This document shows positions 1 to 9,135 of a stretch of 64,000 bases of DNA, piece after piece. The stretch's first letter is position 1; each line of letters begins with the position of its first letter. Source of the stretch: Candidatus Poribacteria bacterium (lineage in GTDB: Bacteria > Poribacteria > WGA-4E > WGA-3G); NCBI GenBank assembly GCA_958295945.1, contig OY282386.1:1553371-1617370 (forward strand), given 5' to 3'. The translations under genes were made by a program, and so were the position numbers. The notes beneath the pieces are model-generated. The model worked only from the letters and a program-made list of their open reading frames with translations, was not told the origin of the DNA and searched no databases.

Positions 1-116
1 TAATAACCAACAAAACAAATTATTAACTAGCACAAGTCGTAATTCTAAGTTCAATATTGTTAGAATGACACAATCAACGAGTTATCCTACACTAATTGCA
101 AAAGGAGGCAAATCAC

Positions 117-911
117 GTGAAAATAAGAATCTGTTTGATAAGTATTGCAGCGATTCTCATACTCATCGCCAGTCAGTCCGCGATTGCAAAGATTGACCCT
201 GATACCGTCTCAGGATTGTGGCTATTTGAAGAGGGTGGTGGCGATGTGGCAGTGGATAGTTCTGATGCAGGGAACGATGGCACTATTGTAGGTCCAAAGA
301 AATGGCAAGATGGTAAATTCGGAAAAGCATTAGAATTCAATGGTAATGATGTCTATGTTGAAGTGCAAGCAAATGACAGCATCATTCTTGAAGAACTCAC
401 TATTGTAGCATGGGCAAATCTTAAACCATCAAAAGGGGCACGCTGGCAATCTATCATCATGCGTGGACAGAATCCCCGCAACTACCTATTGGTTGTAGAT
501 AGAGACACACAAACACTGCAGCTAAGCATAACAAAGGCAGCAGATGGTGGCTTTACCGGTCCGAAAGGTGGTCCTGTCATCACAGATGGTGGTTGGCACC
601 ACCTTGCAGGCGTTTTTGGTGAAAAGGAAGGTTTCGTCATCTATACCGATGGTGAAGAAGTCGGTAAACAAGCATACGCTAACCCCAGTCTTAATGCTGA
701 CCCACCACGGATGCGGATTGGAGATGGGTCTAACGGAGGACATCAGTGTGAAGGTTTGCTTGACGAAGTCGCGCTATTTGACGTGCCACTTTCTCAGGAT
801 GACATCAAAGCTATTATGAATGATGGACTTGAAAGAACAACTGGATTCCTCGCCGTTGAACCTGAAAGTAAGTTGACAACAATCTGGGGAAAACTGAAAT
901 CTGGTTTATAG
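117..911 (+). CDS. Secreted LamG/concanavalin A-like domain protein
   Basis: This is a predicted exported lectin-like protein of about 264 residues. I place the start at the GTG at 117 because a strong ribosome binding site (AAAGGAGG, 101-108) lies 8 nt upstream; a TTG at 96 in the same frame would put the binding site inside the gene. From the GTG the protein opens with MKIR and a hydrophobic stretch ending in SAIAKI, a typical signal peptide. The rest fits a LamG/jelly-roll fold: GLWLFEEGGGD near the start, WHHLAGVF in the middle, and a GLLDEVALFD strand before the end. Such domains usually bind carbohydrate or protein outside the cell. The C-terminus KLTTIWGKLKSGL matches tails on two other secreted proteins in this window. 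It converges with the TPR gene, leaving 1 nt between the stops. Confidence 0.85.
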   Translation: MKIRICLISIAAILILIASQSAIAKIDPDTVSGLWLFEEGGGDVAVDSSDAGNDGTIVGPKKWQDGKFGKALEFNGNDVYVEVQANDSIILEELTIVAWANLKPSKGARWQSIIMRGQNPRNYLLVVDRDTQTLQLSITKAADGGFTGPKGGPVITDGGWHHLAGVFGEKEGFVIYTDGEEVGKQAYANPSLNADPPRMRIGDGSNGGHQCEGLLDEVALFDVPLSQDDIKAIMNDGLERTTGFLAVEPESKLTTIWGKLKSGL

Positions 912-912
912 C

Positions 913-2340
913 CTATTTCCGTTGTTGTCGGATCTCCTTCAATCCTTCTTGATAGGTTGGATTATCCGGAGCAAGTTCAATCGCTTTCAAGGCAGCCGCC
1001 TCTGCTTCATCATACTGTCTGTCTTTATAGCACAACCAGGAGAGTGTGTTGTAATACGAGGCTGATTTAGAGGATAATTCAGTCGCTTTACACGCCAACG
1101 CAATCGCTTTTTCCATATTCCGATTGTGTTGGCCGTATAGATACGCAAGTCCATGATGTGCAGATGCCATCTCCGGCTTGAGTTCAATTGCACGAAGATA
1201 ATGTTTTTCGGCATCCTTAAACTTACCGTCTGTTGTATAGAGTGTTCCTAACATCAGATGCGATTCAGCATGATCAGAATTTAGCACGAGGGCATGTTTA
1301 AACTGTTTTATTGCATGCTGTGCAGCTCGTTTTTGCATATAAGCAATGCCAAGATGGTGGTAGGTTTCGGTTGTTTTCAGACCAAGTTGCACAGCACGTT
1401 TATAGTGTGCGATCGCTTGTGGCACATCTCCATGTTCCAATGCGATCCTACCAAAATCAGCAGATATATGTGCCGTATCAATATCTGATGTGCTATATGT
1501 AAGGATACGTTGAAATTCGCGTGCTGCTTCGTCGTATCTTTCGTATTTGAGGTAGGTATTCGCAAGTTGGACTAATGCGGCCACTTTGTTATCGGCATTC
1601 GCTACAAAAACAGCCTCAATATGTTTCTGAATATCGGTGGCTATTTTCTTGAGAGAACGGAAACGTGCCATTGATGCTTCGGCATTAGGTCCATCTCCGA
1701 TTTGACGATAGCATCGGGCAAGTTGATAGTGCAAATTGGACATTGTGGGAGATAATGCAAGACTTTTTTGAAAGGCAGTGATCGCCGTTTGCCAATTCCG
1801 GTTACGACTATGTAGCACACCGAGTTGATAGTGAGCATCAGCAAAATTGGGATCTCTGTTTAGTGCTTGCTGTTGTGAGGTAATCGCTTTCGCTATTTCG
1901 CCGCGTCCTGAATAGATTCTGCCGAGGTTATGCAGTGCTTTGGAAACGCCTACAGTGTCTTGTTCCACAACATTGGAGTAGAACTGAATTGCATCATCAA
2001 ACATTCCCTGTTGATATGTAATGTAGCCTAATCCAATATTTGCTTGTGCTTTTACAACGTGGGTTTGTTTGCCAAATGCGTCGCGTCTTGCTAAACGCAG
2101 TGCCTCCTGATAAACGCGCGTAGCTTCGGTATAACGACCCAGTTGGGAATAAGCGAAACCTAAACGGACAAGTCTCTTGCCAGTTGGAGGTGTTTTGTTG
2201 AGATAGTGAATGGCTTGTTCATAATTACCGTATTGGAGTGCTTCTTCTGCCAACTCAAAAGCATTTTGAGAATGGCCAAACTGAACATTTCCCAAATACA
2301 GACATAATGCCAAAGCCAAACAAAAGCGTTCTCTTTTCAT
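913..2340 (-). CDS. Exported tetratricopeptide repeat protein
   Basis: The protein has 475 residues, an N-terminal signal peptide (MKRERFCLALALCLYLG, with a likely cut after GHSQ) and then TPR units over nearly its full length. Clear units include YEQAIHYLNK, YTEATRVYQEAL, FDDAIQFYSNVV, IAKAITSQQQAL, WQTAITAFQKSL, YDEAAREFQRIL, VPQAIAHYKRAV and FKDAEKHYLRAI, each followed by the usual A-x-x-x-L-G-x-x-Y pattern. TPR arrays are protein-interaction scaffolds, and here the scaffold would act in the periplasm or on the outer face. No catalytic domain is visible, so a specific role cannot be given. It is transcribed convergently to the LamG gene and has no close co-directional partner. Confidence 0.85.
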   Translation of the reverse strand: MKRERFCLALALCLYLGNVQFGHSQNAFELAEEALQYGNYEQAIHYLNKTPPTGKRLVRLGFAYSQLGRYTEATRVYQEALRLARRDAFGKQTHVVKAQANIGLGYITYQQGMFDDAIQFYSNVVEQDTVGVSKALHNLGRIYSGRGEIAKAITSQQQALNRDPNFADAHYQLGVLHSRNRNWQTAITAFQKSLALSPTMSNLHYQLARCYRQIGDGPNAEASMARFRSLKKIATDIQKHIEAVFVANADNKVAALVQLANTYLKYERYDEAAREFQRILTYSTSDIDTAHISADFGRIALEHGDVPQAIAHYKRAVQLGLKTTETYHHLGIAYMQKRAAQHAIKQFKHALVLNSDHAESHLMLGTLYTTDGKFKDAEKHYLRAIELKPEMASAHHGLAYLYGQHNRNMEKAIALACKATELSSKSASYYNTLSWLCYKDRQYDEAEAAALKAIELAPDNPTYQEGLKEIRQQRK

Positions 2341-2367
2341 TACTTGTGTAGGAGATGAGTGTAAGTG

Positions 2368-2690
2368 TTAGTCCGACTTGTCGTTATTTTCAAGGATATG
2401 TCTAAAGTCTTCAAGACTTTCTACCAGGACTGCTGCACGCAACAACTCTTTGAGGCGAGGCAGATCTTTAATACTTTCAATCGCAGAATTCAACGTTCCT
2501 GTTGGTCTAACATGAAAACGAATGTCAACGAGTTCAAGGATAGTTTCAATAGCTTTTTTTCGTTCATCTATGGATTGGTAAACAGGTGATTCTTGCATGA
2601 TGTCCTCCGGAAATACTTCGGATAATGGTAGTCAATTATGAACTAAACCACTCATAATCCACATATCCGCAAATAGATTATCCGGGTTGG
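2368..2690 (-). pseudogene. Duplicated 3' fragment of the adjacent Rpn-type gene
   Basis: The last 76 codons (2368-2598) read MQESPVYQSI, then ERKKAIETILELVDIRF and a tail ending in DKSD, nearly identical to the C-terminus of the gene at 2718-3656. Similarity continues upstream of that ATG through about 2690 (the stretch around 2600-2680 matches 2955-3045), so the copied segment is longer than the open frame. The copy lacks the N-terminal nuclease-like part and has a short deletion after YQSI relative to the parent. It is best read as a tandem partial duplication now decaying. The 76-aa frame could still be translated. Confidence 0.7.
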
Positions 2691-2717
2691 TGTGTTACAT
2701 AGAACATGGGGTTCGGA

Positions 2718-3656
2718 TTAGTCCGATTTGTCGTCATTTTCAAGGAGATGTTCAAATGCTTCCAAACTTTCCACTTGGGCTGCTGCACGATGCAACTCAC
2801 TGAGGCGAGACAGATCGTTAATACTTTCAATCGCAGAATTCAACGTTCCTGTTGGTCTAACTTGGAAACGAATGTCAATGAGTTCAAGGATAGTTTCAAT
2901 AGCTTTTTTTCGTTCACCTTGTGCAATACCCTTTTCAAGTATGGATTGGTAAACAGGTGATTCTTGCATGATGTCCTCCGGAAATACTTCGGATAATGGT
3001 AACCGATTATGAGTCAAACCACTCAAAATCCACATATCCGCTAATAAATTAGCCTGCGTTGTTGTGTTAAGCGATAGTGTCTTTGTTGTTTCTACACACT
3101 GATGCAGCCATTGTAGAGGGTCTATCTCAGTTGGTGGTTGCATTAACGGTAAAAATGGCATCAACCCTGTCTGTCGTAACTCAAGAATAGACTGACCGTC
3201 TACTTCAATAAGATGGATAACTTTGTACTCAACAATAAAATTGTATCCTTCAATGTTCTGCCTAACACCACCTGGATCGTTTTTGCCGGTATTAGGACGA
3301 AGATAAATGACGTGTGAGAAAATCGGCAAACCATACTTTTCATAACACCTGCCGATATAGCCTGCGTTCCGCCGTGCCATGTCAACATCGGTGCTGTCAC
3401 CTGCCTGAAATTCACAATGTACGAGAGCATGTTCGCCGTTAAGTAACACCTTTGTCAAACTATCCATTTCCCGTTTTTCAACGTTGATAAATTCGGTTTC
3501 AAGGTGTTCTAAGAACTGAATATCTGTTCTGTTCATAATGAACCGTAGCACATCATCGGGAAATGTATGGATGACATCTTTGGTTACGATATCAAACTGT
3601 TGGTGTGGTAGTGATATTTCCTCGGTTGCTGATTTACTTGTATCGTTTCGGTTCAT
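2718..3656 (-). CDS. Rpn/PD-(D/E)XK nuclease family transposase-like protein
   Basis: The product has 312 residues if started at the ATG at 3656; a TTG at 3662 is also in frame. The first 200 residues resemble the Rpn/YhgA-like family (recombination-promoting nuclease, formerly putative transposase): an N-terminal D-I-V-T-K-D segment, a DSLTKVLLNGEHALVHCEFQ stretch where a Glu-x-Gln stands in for the PD-(D/E)XK core, and an RRNAGYIGRCYEKY helix. The C-terminal third is charged and helical (ERKKAIETILELIDIRF). These proteins occur as variable, multi-copy genes in large bacterial genomes, and some have DNase activity. A TATAAT box lies 8-13 nt upstream of the ATG, so the message could have a very short leader. 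A partial tandem copy of the 3' end follows it. Confidence 0.7.
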   Translation of the reverse strand: MNRNDTSKSATEEISLPHQQFDIVTKDVIHTFPDDVLRFIMNRTDIQFLEHLETEFINVEKREMDSLTKVLLNGEHALVHCEFQAGDSTDVDMARRNAGYIGRCYEKYGLPIFSHVIYLRPNTGKNDPGGVRQNIEGYNFIVEYKVIHLIEVDGQSILELRQTGLMPFLPLMQPPTEIDPLQWLHQCVETTKTLSLNTTTQANLLADMWILSGLTHNRLPLSEVFPEDIMQESPVYQSILEKGIAQGERKKAIETILELIDIRFQVRPTGTLNSAIESINDLSRLSELHRAAAQVESLEAFEHLLENDDKSD

Positions 3657-3712
3657 ATCCAATATTATACAATGGATTGTTGATTTATATCAACTATTTA
3701 AAATGCTATCAA

Positions 3713-4621
3713 TTACCCAAAACCTAAACGTTTTACTTCAGTTTGAAGGGAAATTCCTGTTTTTTCTTTCACATGTTTTTGGATATACGCGACTAAGTCT
3801 AAGACATCATTTGCTGTGGCGTTGTCAAGATTGAGAATAAAGTTCCCGTGGATGGTTGACACCTCTGCTCCACCGATACGGTGTCCTTTCAAACCACTGA
3901 TGTCTATGAGTCGTCCAGCGGAATCGTCAGGGGGATTTTTGAACATACATCCCGCATTCTCTTCAACAAAGGGTTGCGTTTCTATTTTCTGTTTGAATAG
4001 GGTGTTCATCTTTGATGTGATTTCGTCAACATCACCGGGTTGTAACTTGAGGGTGGCAGTAATAACACAGAAATATGCTTCTAAACCACTGTGTCTATAT
4101 TCAAATTGTGCTTCGTCATGGGTTAGCGTTAGCAGTTCACCCGTATCCTGCATGACTGTAACATCTGTGACGACATCGCCGAAACTGCTGCCCCATGCAC
4201 CTGCGTTCATTATGAGCGCACCACCGACTGAACCCGGTATACCGAGCGCGAATTCAACACCGCTTAATCCGTTCTTTGACATCAATTTGGAGAGACCTGG
4301 TAGTGATTGTCCCGCACCTACGGTGACTATAGTGCCGTCTACATCCAAATTTGCTAATTCACCGATTAACCGAATACATAATCCATTGAAACCTTTATCG
4401 CTTACCAGCAAATTCGATCCTTTTCCGATGACTGCAACTGGCACTTTCCATTCTCTGTGGAATTGCGCTAATATTGCTAAGTCGTCTATTGTGCTTACTT
4501 CTATGTATGCTGTTGCTTCTCCACCGATGCCGAAGTGTGTATGTTTTGCGAGTGGTTCTTGAAAACGGAGTCGTGTGTGTTGTTGGAAATCTATTTGAGA
4601 TAATGCGTCTTTCCAGTTCAT
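3713..4621 (-). CDS. murB: UDP-N-acetylenolpyruvoylglucosamine reductase
   Basis: MurB reduces UDP-GlcNAc-enolpyruvate to UDP-MurNAc with NADPH and FAD, an essential cytosolic step in peptidoglycan synthesis. The 302-residue length is usual. Family signatures are visible in order: HTHFGIGGEA near residue 27, VIGKGSNLLVSD for FAD binding, GIPGSVGGALIMNAGA, YRHSG, and FKNPPDDSAGRLID with the catalytic Ser/Glu region, then GAEVSTIHGNFILN. The ATG at 4621 is preceded by AAAGGAAC. An IS982-type element ends only 22 bp upstream of the start codon, so the native promoter has been displaced or replaced; the transposase gene is co-oriented and ends 43 bp away. The protein shows that the cell makes a peptidoglycan wall. 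Confidence 0.95.
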   Translation of the reverse strand: MNWKDALSQIDFQQHTRLRFQEPLAKHTHFGIGGEATAYIEVSTIDDLAILAQFHREWKVPVAVIGKGSNLLVSDKGFNGLCIRLIGELANLDVDGTIVTVGAGQSLPGLSKLMSKNGLSGVEFALGIPGSVGGALIMNAGAWGSSFGDVVTDVTVMQDTGELLTLTHDEAQFEYRHSGLEAYFCVITATLKLQPGDVDEITSKMNTLFKQKIETQPFVEENAGCMFKNPPDDSAGRLIDISGLKGHRIGGAEVSTIHGNFILNLDNATANDVLDLVAYIQKHVKEKTGISLQTEVKRLGFG

Positions 4622-4664
4622 TTTGTTCCTTTTGTGTTATCGTTAACGTGAGTTTGAAAATAGT

Positions 4665-5534
4665 TTAGAAGTTAAAAAGCATAGGTCCATCGTTGATTTC
4701 CTGAAGTTTTCGCAGGTTCACCGAGGGTTTGTGCTCTAAAAGTTGATAAGCAATCAGGGCAGTAACCACATTCACTTGAAAGTTGACAGGACTTCTATGT
4801 CGGCTGTGTTCCAGCTGTGTCTGTGTTTTCAGTTCCTTGATCACAGATTCAATAATCACACGTTTTCTCAACCACTCCTCATCGGAAGTCCACAGCGGTT
4901 CGGGTTTCATATTCGGACGGACGTTGTCCATCAAGTTGGTCCCTTGCTGACGAAGCGTTTCCCGCATGTCTTTAGAGATATATCCCTTATCTCCGTAGAG
5001 GGAACCCTGCAGTCCCACCACTAAATCGGGTAAGGGTTTTCGGTCATCTGTGTTGCCCGGTGTGAATTGAGGACCTAAAAGTTCGCCTTTCTCATTGATG
5101 ATCAGGTGAAGTTTAAAGCCAAAGAACCAACCCATAATGGTTTTTGAACGCCCCGCATATTCAGCAAAGACACGATGTGCTGAAATCCGCTTGTTATCAC
5201 ACACGCGCAGACGCGTGGAATGGACAAAAGAGGTGCCAGGACATGCTCCGAGGTGCACATCAAGAAAAATCGTCAAGAGGTGCAGCACCTCTTTTTTGAG
5301 CTGCACGAACCGAGAATAACTGACAAGATTTGGAAACTCAGCACACCAATAGACGCAGACATGTTTTTCATAAAAATGTTTGAACGTCCGATACCCACTT
5401 TGATGGAAGGCAATGATTATGGTCAGAACCTCACTGTCGTATAGATTGCGCGGATGCCCGCGTGTTTCAGTCGGTTTATCGTTCTGAAGTGATCGCGATT
5501 CCAGAAATGCCTTATAAGCTAAAAAAGTCGTCAA
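4665..5534 (-). CDS. IS982-family transposase, probably inactive
   Basis: The protein has 289 residues from a TTG start at 5534, the only usable start before an in-frame stop. IS982 landmarks are clear: LRVCDNKRI, GWFFGFKLHLIINEKGE, GNTDDRKPLPDL, GDKGYISK with the second catalytic Asp, RKRVIIESV with the catalytic Glu, and HSRHRSPVNF near the end. The family motif that carries the first catalytic Asp is normally D-S-T; here it reads FVHSTRL (codon CAT where GAT is expected, near 5220). That single change should disable the DDE site, though the frame is otherwise intact. It reads towards murB and could extend transcription into it. Confidence 0.85.
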   Translation of the reverse strand: MTTFLAYKAFLESRSLQNDKPTETRGHPRNLYDSEVLTIIIAFHQSGYRTFKHFYEKHVCVYWCAEFPNLVSYSRFVQLKKEVLHLLTIFLDVHLGACPGTSFVHSTRLRVCDNKRISAHRVFAEYAGRSKTIMGWFFGFKLHLIINEKGELLGPQFTPGNTDDRKPLPDLVVGLQGSLYGDKGYISKDMRETLRQQGTNLMDNVRPNMKPEPLWTSDEEWLRKRVIIESVIKELKTQTQLEHSRHRSPVNFQVNVVTALIAYQLLEHKPSVNLRKLQEINDGPMLFNF

Positions 5535-5585
5535 TTTTGCAAAATAGTGTTAAAATACATATTAGATAACTCCTTTGGAAAGTCC

Positions 5586-5733
5586 GTATAATGACTTTAT
5601 TATACCAAAAAAGTTCTCTTTAGACAAAATATTTGAATTATTTATCAAACTCACGTTAAATTATAATGACTTCATTATACCAAAAGGGTTCTCTTTAAAC
5701 AAATTACTTGAATTATTTATCAAACTCACGTTA
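5586..5733. repeat. Two tandem 74-bp copies at the IS982 right end
   Basis: Positions 5586-5659 and 5660-5733 are about 85-90% alike. Each copy holds a small palindrome (TATAATG, 4-nt gap, CATTATA), then a CCAAAA run, a TTCTCTTTA stretch, and finishes with TTTATCAAACTCACGTTA, the IS terminal repeat. The pair ends about 13 bp before the ribosome binding site of the WD40 gene. A short frame across it repeats the same peptide twice, but this follows from the DNA duplication and I do not call it a gene. Confidence 0.8.
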
Positions 5734-5762
5734 CGTTACTATAATGGAAGGAGATGAACAAT

Positions 5763-7991
5763 ATGAGAACAAGGCATCACTTCATTCTTACCTTATTCTT
5801 GCTAATTATATTCGTCATATATAATGTCTCTGCACAAGAAAACATACAGACGAATTTACCAGAAGGTGCGAAACTCCGCATCGGTCAAGGCACATTGGGT
5901 GAAATCGCTTACTTTCCTGATGGCACTCGGTTTGCAATCGCAACTTCAATCGGGATTTGGATATACGACTCTATTACTGGTGAAAGGTTATATAGACTTA
6001 CTGATCACACAAATGGAGTGGACATAATCCGCTTTTCAGCTGAAGGAAATACTGTCGCCACAGAGAATCCAAATGGTAGCATTTTATTGTGGGATGCGAA
6101 TACAGGCAATCAATTACATACACTCGCTTATGGTGATTTTGGTCTTTATAATCCAGTCTTCTCTCCAAATGGAAAGATTCTTGCAGTACAGTGTGCAGAG
6201 AAATTTACATATTTTAGTAAGACTCTTCGTTTGTATGATGTCAAGACAGGTAAACACATAAACACAATTTCCGAACCTACCAACCGTTTCTCTAACGTCC
6301 ATTTTTCACCAGATAACAAGACACTGCTAACTTGGCAGTTTAGGAAAATAGAGTTGTGGGATGTTGCGACAGGACAGCAACTTAAAACCATCAACAACCC
6401 AGCTGAATCTCAACATGATGGGAAAATTGAAGATATTCAATTTTCTCCAAACGGTAGAATTCTCTCTGTCTTATGTAGTAGGTATCCTGGCGTTGGAACA
6501 GTGTATTTTAGGAATATCAACTCTGAGGAGTGGAATCAACTAAAAAGGTCCAGACAGAATTCAAATGATGAGGGATATTCCAGTATGTTCTTTTCACCCG
6601 ATGGGAATACTCTTGCGACCATACATAAAACTGATGTAAGGGTTGATTTATGGGATGCGAACACGGGAAAATACATCAGTAGTCTTGTCGAAAATCACGG
6701 TAGTAAGATATGCACTTTATGTTTTTCTGATAACGGCAGAATTATCGCTACAGGTGGACAGGATGGAACAATACATCTATGGGCAGCTAAACAAGGGATG
6801 CATTTGATGCCGCTTACTGGACATAAGGAGGAAATAAACAAAATTGTTATTTCTCCAGATGGAATGACTTTACTCAGTAGAGGTGAGGATAACACAGTCC
6901 ATCTATGGAATGCTATTACAGGACAACCCCTGAGGATATATGATGGGTATACCGAAGGCATATCCGATATAACCATTACCCCAGATGGAAATACAATAGC
7001 AAGTTGGAGTTATGACACAACACTACGTTTATATGATACAAGCACTGGAATGTTACATAAACAATATAATCTCAATGAACAACTTAAACTCAATGGAATA
7101 GATGGAGACGTTCACACCATTTACTTTTTTCCAAACGGTAACACCTTCCTAACTAAAGGTTCTTGGAGTAAAGTATATTTGTGGCACGTGGATACAGGAG
7201 AACTCATCAATAGATTGTCAGAACGTGAAAATTATATTGAGTATGTGCACATTTCACCTATTGGAAAAACAATTGCTTGTAGAAGCGATGATAATAAAAT
7301 CTTGATATGGGATGCTAACACAGGCAAACTCCTCAATACTATTTCTGATATAAAGGGTGAACTCTTTCAAGTTAAGTATTCCACCGATGGTTCAATTATA
7401 GTAAGTAACAGTTCGGAAAATACTACGCAACTATGGGATCCTATCACAGGACAACTTATCAGAACTATCACTGGAATTTATGGTAGCATTGACGGGGCGT
7501 ACTTTTCAAAGAATGCAAATACAATTGTCACAAGTATATATGAAGAAAGTGATGATGATGATGGATCATTTTTATGGGATGGCTTGACTGGACAGCCTAT
7601 TAGAGATCTGAGTCTCTCAGGTGCTACAAGTTCTGTGAGTTATTCACCAGATGGAAAGATCATGGCAATTGAGAATGTACACGTTAGTGTTGTGAGTTTA
7701 TTTGATATTTTCAATAGAAAGCACTTAAAGCATTTAGCTGGACATGTGAGTCTTGAATCTTGTGGTGGTGGGACTATCAGTGATGTCCGTTTTTCCCATA
7801 ATGGACAGACTATTGCTACTGCAAGTAGTGTGGATGCAACAGCAATAATATGGAATTCCAACACAGGAGAACGTCTCAAAACACTGTCTGGACATACAGG
7901 TGGGATTAGTTCAATAGCATTTAGTCCTGATGGCAAGACACTTGCAAGTGGTAGCGGCGATGGGACTATTCTGTTGTGGGACATTGAATAA
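5763..7991 (+). CDS. Exported WD40 beta-propeller protein
   Basis: I place the start at the ATG at 5763, giving 742 residues, because GGAAGGAG (5746-5753) then sits 9 nt upstream; the ATG at 5754 directly abuts that site. The N-terminus ([17 protein letters not shown], then NVSAQE) is a signal peptide. The rest is a run of about fourteen WD40-type blades, each with a FSPDG/FSPNG turn and a closing L-W-D-A/V-x-T-G. The final blade, [20 protein letters not shown], is a textbook example. This would form two beta-propellers, most likely a scaffold or binding platform outside the cytoplasm. Its promoter region is interrupted by the IS982 element, so expression may depend on the repeats at the IS end. 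Confidence 0.9.
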   Translation: MRTRHHFILTLFLLIIFVIYNVSAQENIQTNLPEGAKLRIGQGTLGEIAYFPDGTRFAIATSIGIWIYDSITGERLYRLTDHTNGVDIIRFSAEGNTVATENPNGSILLWDANTGNQLHTLAYGDFGLYNPVFSPNGKILAVQCAEKFTYFSKTLRLYDVKTGKHINTISEPTNRFSNVHFSPDNKTLLTWQFRKIELWDVATGQQLKTINNPAESQHDGKIEDIQFSPNGRILSVLCSRYPGVGTVYFRNINSEEWNQLKRSRQNSNDEGYSSMFFSPDGNTLATIHKTDVRVDLWDANTGKYISSLVENHGSKICTLCFSDNGRIIATGGQDGTIHLWAAKQGMHLMPLTGHKEEINKIVISPDGMTLLSRGEDNTVHLWNAITGQPLRIYDGYTEGISDITITPDGNTIASWSYDTTLRLYDTSTGMLHKQYNLNEQLKLNGIDGDVHTIYFFPNGNTFLTKGSWSKVYLWHVDTGELINRLSERENYIEYVHISPIGKTIACRSDDNKILIWDANTGKLLNTISDIKGELFQVKYSTDGSIIVSNSSENTTQLWDPITGQLIRTITGIYGSIDGAYFSKNANTIVTSIYEESDDDDGSFLWDGLTGQPIRDLSLSGATSSVSYSPDGKIMAIENVHVSVVSLFDIFNRKHLKHLAGHVSLESCGGGTISDVRFSHNGQTIATASSVDATAIIWNSNTGERLKTLSGHTGGISSIAFSPDGKTLASGSGDGTILLWDIE

Positions 7992-8010
7992 GTGAGGATT
8001 GAAATAATAG

Positions 8011-8922
8011 ATGGAGATTTTGGAATATACACCTGATTTTCTACCCTCCTTGACGGAATTCTATAATGAACTGACATCTGATGTACCGCACTGTTATCAT
8101 GTCAAGGAGGATGAATTTGCACTTGCTATGAACAGTGTTGTCACTGGTGAATATCGTAGGGGTGGAGAAGAACATAACGCTGAAAGAATATTCATAGCAA
8201 AATCTGACGACACGGTTAAAGCCTTTGCTCACACCGTTCTGAGTCTAAAGTCAGAAAATGAGGAGGAGGATGTCGGTTTTGTTCGGTTCTTGGGTTATGA
8301 ACGTGGTGCGCGAAACGCTGGTCAAGCTGCACTTGAAAAGGCTGAGGAATACTTAAAAGCCTGTGATGTATCCCGGATCTTTGCTTTTTCACAAAATGAT
8401 CGATATCGCTTCTTTCATTTTGAACATGCTTATCTATCGGATGCACTTGACCATGTTCAGGGACTATTAGGATATAACGGATACCGAAGGTCTGATGGCG
8501 AGGTGTTTTTGGATTGGGAAAACTACGAAGTTACGCCGATGAAAGCATCAATTCCCATCACACTGAATGTAGAATGGAAAGATGGACAAGGTCAACGTCC
8601 AAACATTCATATTGACGCTTACCTTGATGATAAAAAGGTTGGGGAGTGTGATACGCTTTCGTGTGGTGAGTTTTCAAGTCACCCCGATGTGCAAGATTGG
8701 CTACACACTGTATGGTTAGGCATTGAAGAGGAATTTCAGGGACAGGGATTAGGACGTTACTTGCTTGAGTATACACTTCAAGAGATGCACAATGTTGGAT
8801 ATCGACATGCAGCGATTAGCACTAACTGGGAAAATTACCGCGCCTTGCTTTTTTATAGCAACTGTGGGTATAGGGTGGTTGATTGGACATACGAGTATGA
8901 GAAGGTCCTTGCTGATGTGTAA
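8011..8922 (+). CDS. Tandem GNAT-family acetyltransferase
   Basis: The product has 303 residues with two GNAT-like halves. The first half (about 1-165) begins EYTPDFLPSLTEFYNEL and contains a weaker acetyl-CoA region. The second half carries the clear motif A, WLGIEEEFQGQGLGRYLLEYTL, followed by HAAISTNWENYRALLFYSNCGYR, a classic motif B and C-terminal strand. Acetyl-CoA binding is expected at the QGQGLG loop; the substrate cannot be told. It starts 19 nt after the WD40 stop, and a GTGAGG stretch about 13 nt upstream is the only ribosome site candidate, so it may be co-transcribed with the WD40 gene. Confidence 0.85.
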   Translation: MEILEYTPDFLPSLTEFYNELTSDVPHCYHVKEDEFALAMNSVVTGEYRRGGEEHNAERIFIAKSDDTVKAFAHTVLSLKSENEEEDVGFVRFLGYERGARNAGQAALEKAEEYLKACDVSRIFAFSQNDRYRFFHFEHAYLSDALDHVQGLLGYNGYRRSDGEVFLDWENYEVTPMKASIPITLNVEWKDGQGQRPNIHIDAYLDDKKVGECDTLSCGEFSSHPDVQDWLHTVWLGIEEEFQGQGLGRYLLEYTLQEMHNVGYRHAAISTNWENYRALLFYSNCGYRVVDWTYEYEKVLADV

Positions 8923-8972
8923 CAATATATTTCGGTAATTCTATGTTAATCAAGATTGATAAGTGCAGTTTT

Positions 8973-9035
8973 ATGCAGATTAAGAAATAAATAGAGTAGT
9001 TTGCAAAGTCCAGCGCGCCTACGGGGGTTGGCAAG
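8973..9035. repeat. Half copy of the ATGAAGATTA MITE-like family
   Basis: The stretch reads GCAGATTAAGAAATAAATAG, then a TTTG, then CAAAGTCCAGCGCGCCTACG, matching the left halves of the elements at 12775-12958 and 61815-61914. The right inverted end is missing. It lies between two convergent genes, and I see nothing else in the 8923-9135 gap. Confidence 0.6.
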
Positions 9036-9135
9036 CGCACTTATGTGGTTTGAGTAGTGTGCCGAATCGATTTGCATCAGAAACGTTGACACCTGTATCA
9101 GCCCAAGTGCTTTGTTAGGTTTAGTATGTTCTATT

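Larger units (their letters stand above)
4644..5733. mobile_element. IS982-family insertion sequence with inverted ends
   Basis: The element carries one transposase gene. The left end TAACGTGAGTTTGA (4644-4657) is matched as a perfect inverted repeat at 5645-5658 and again at 5720-5733, because the last 74 bp are tandemly duplicated. If the outer copy is the true end, the trinucleotide CGT flanks both sides (4641-4643 and 5734-5736), a possible but weak target duplication. The element lies exactly between the divergent genes murB and the WD40 protein. IS982 identity is from the transposase sequence. Confidence 0.8.

Noticed and set aside
3816-4562. A 248-codon plus-strand frame opposite murB
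   Set aside because: murB is unmistakable on the other strand; the frame has no start signal and a Ser/Pro-rich nonsense composition.
5575-5757. A 60-codon frame with a repeated peptide
   Set aside because: It is produced by the tandem duplication of the IS982 right end and contains the terminal repeats.
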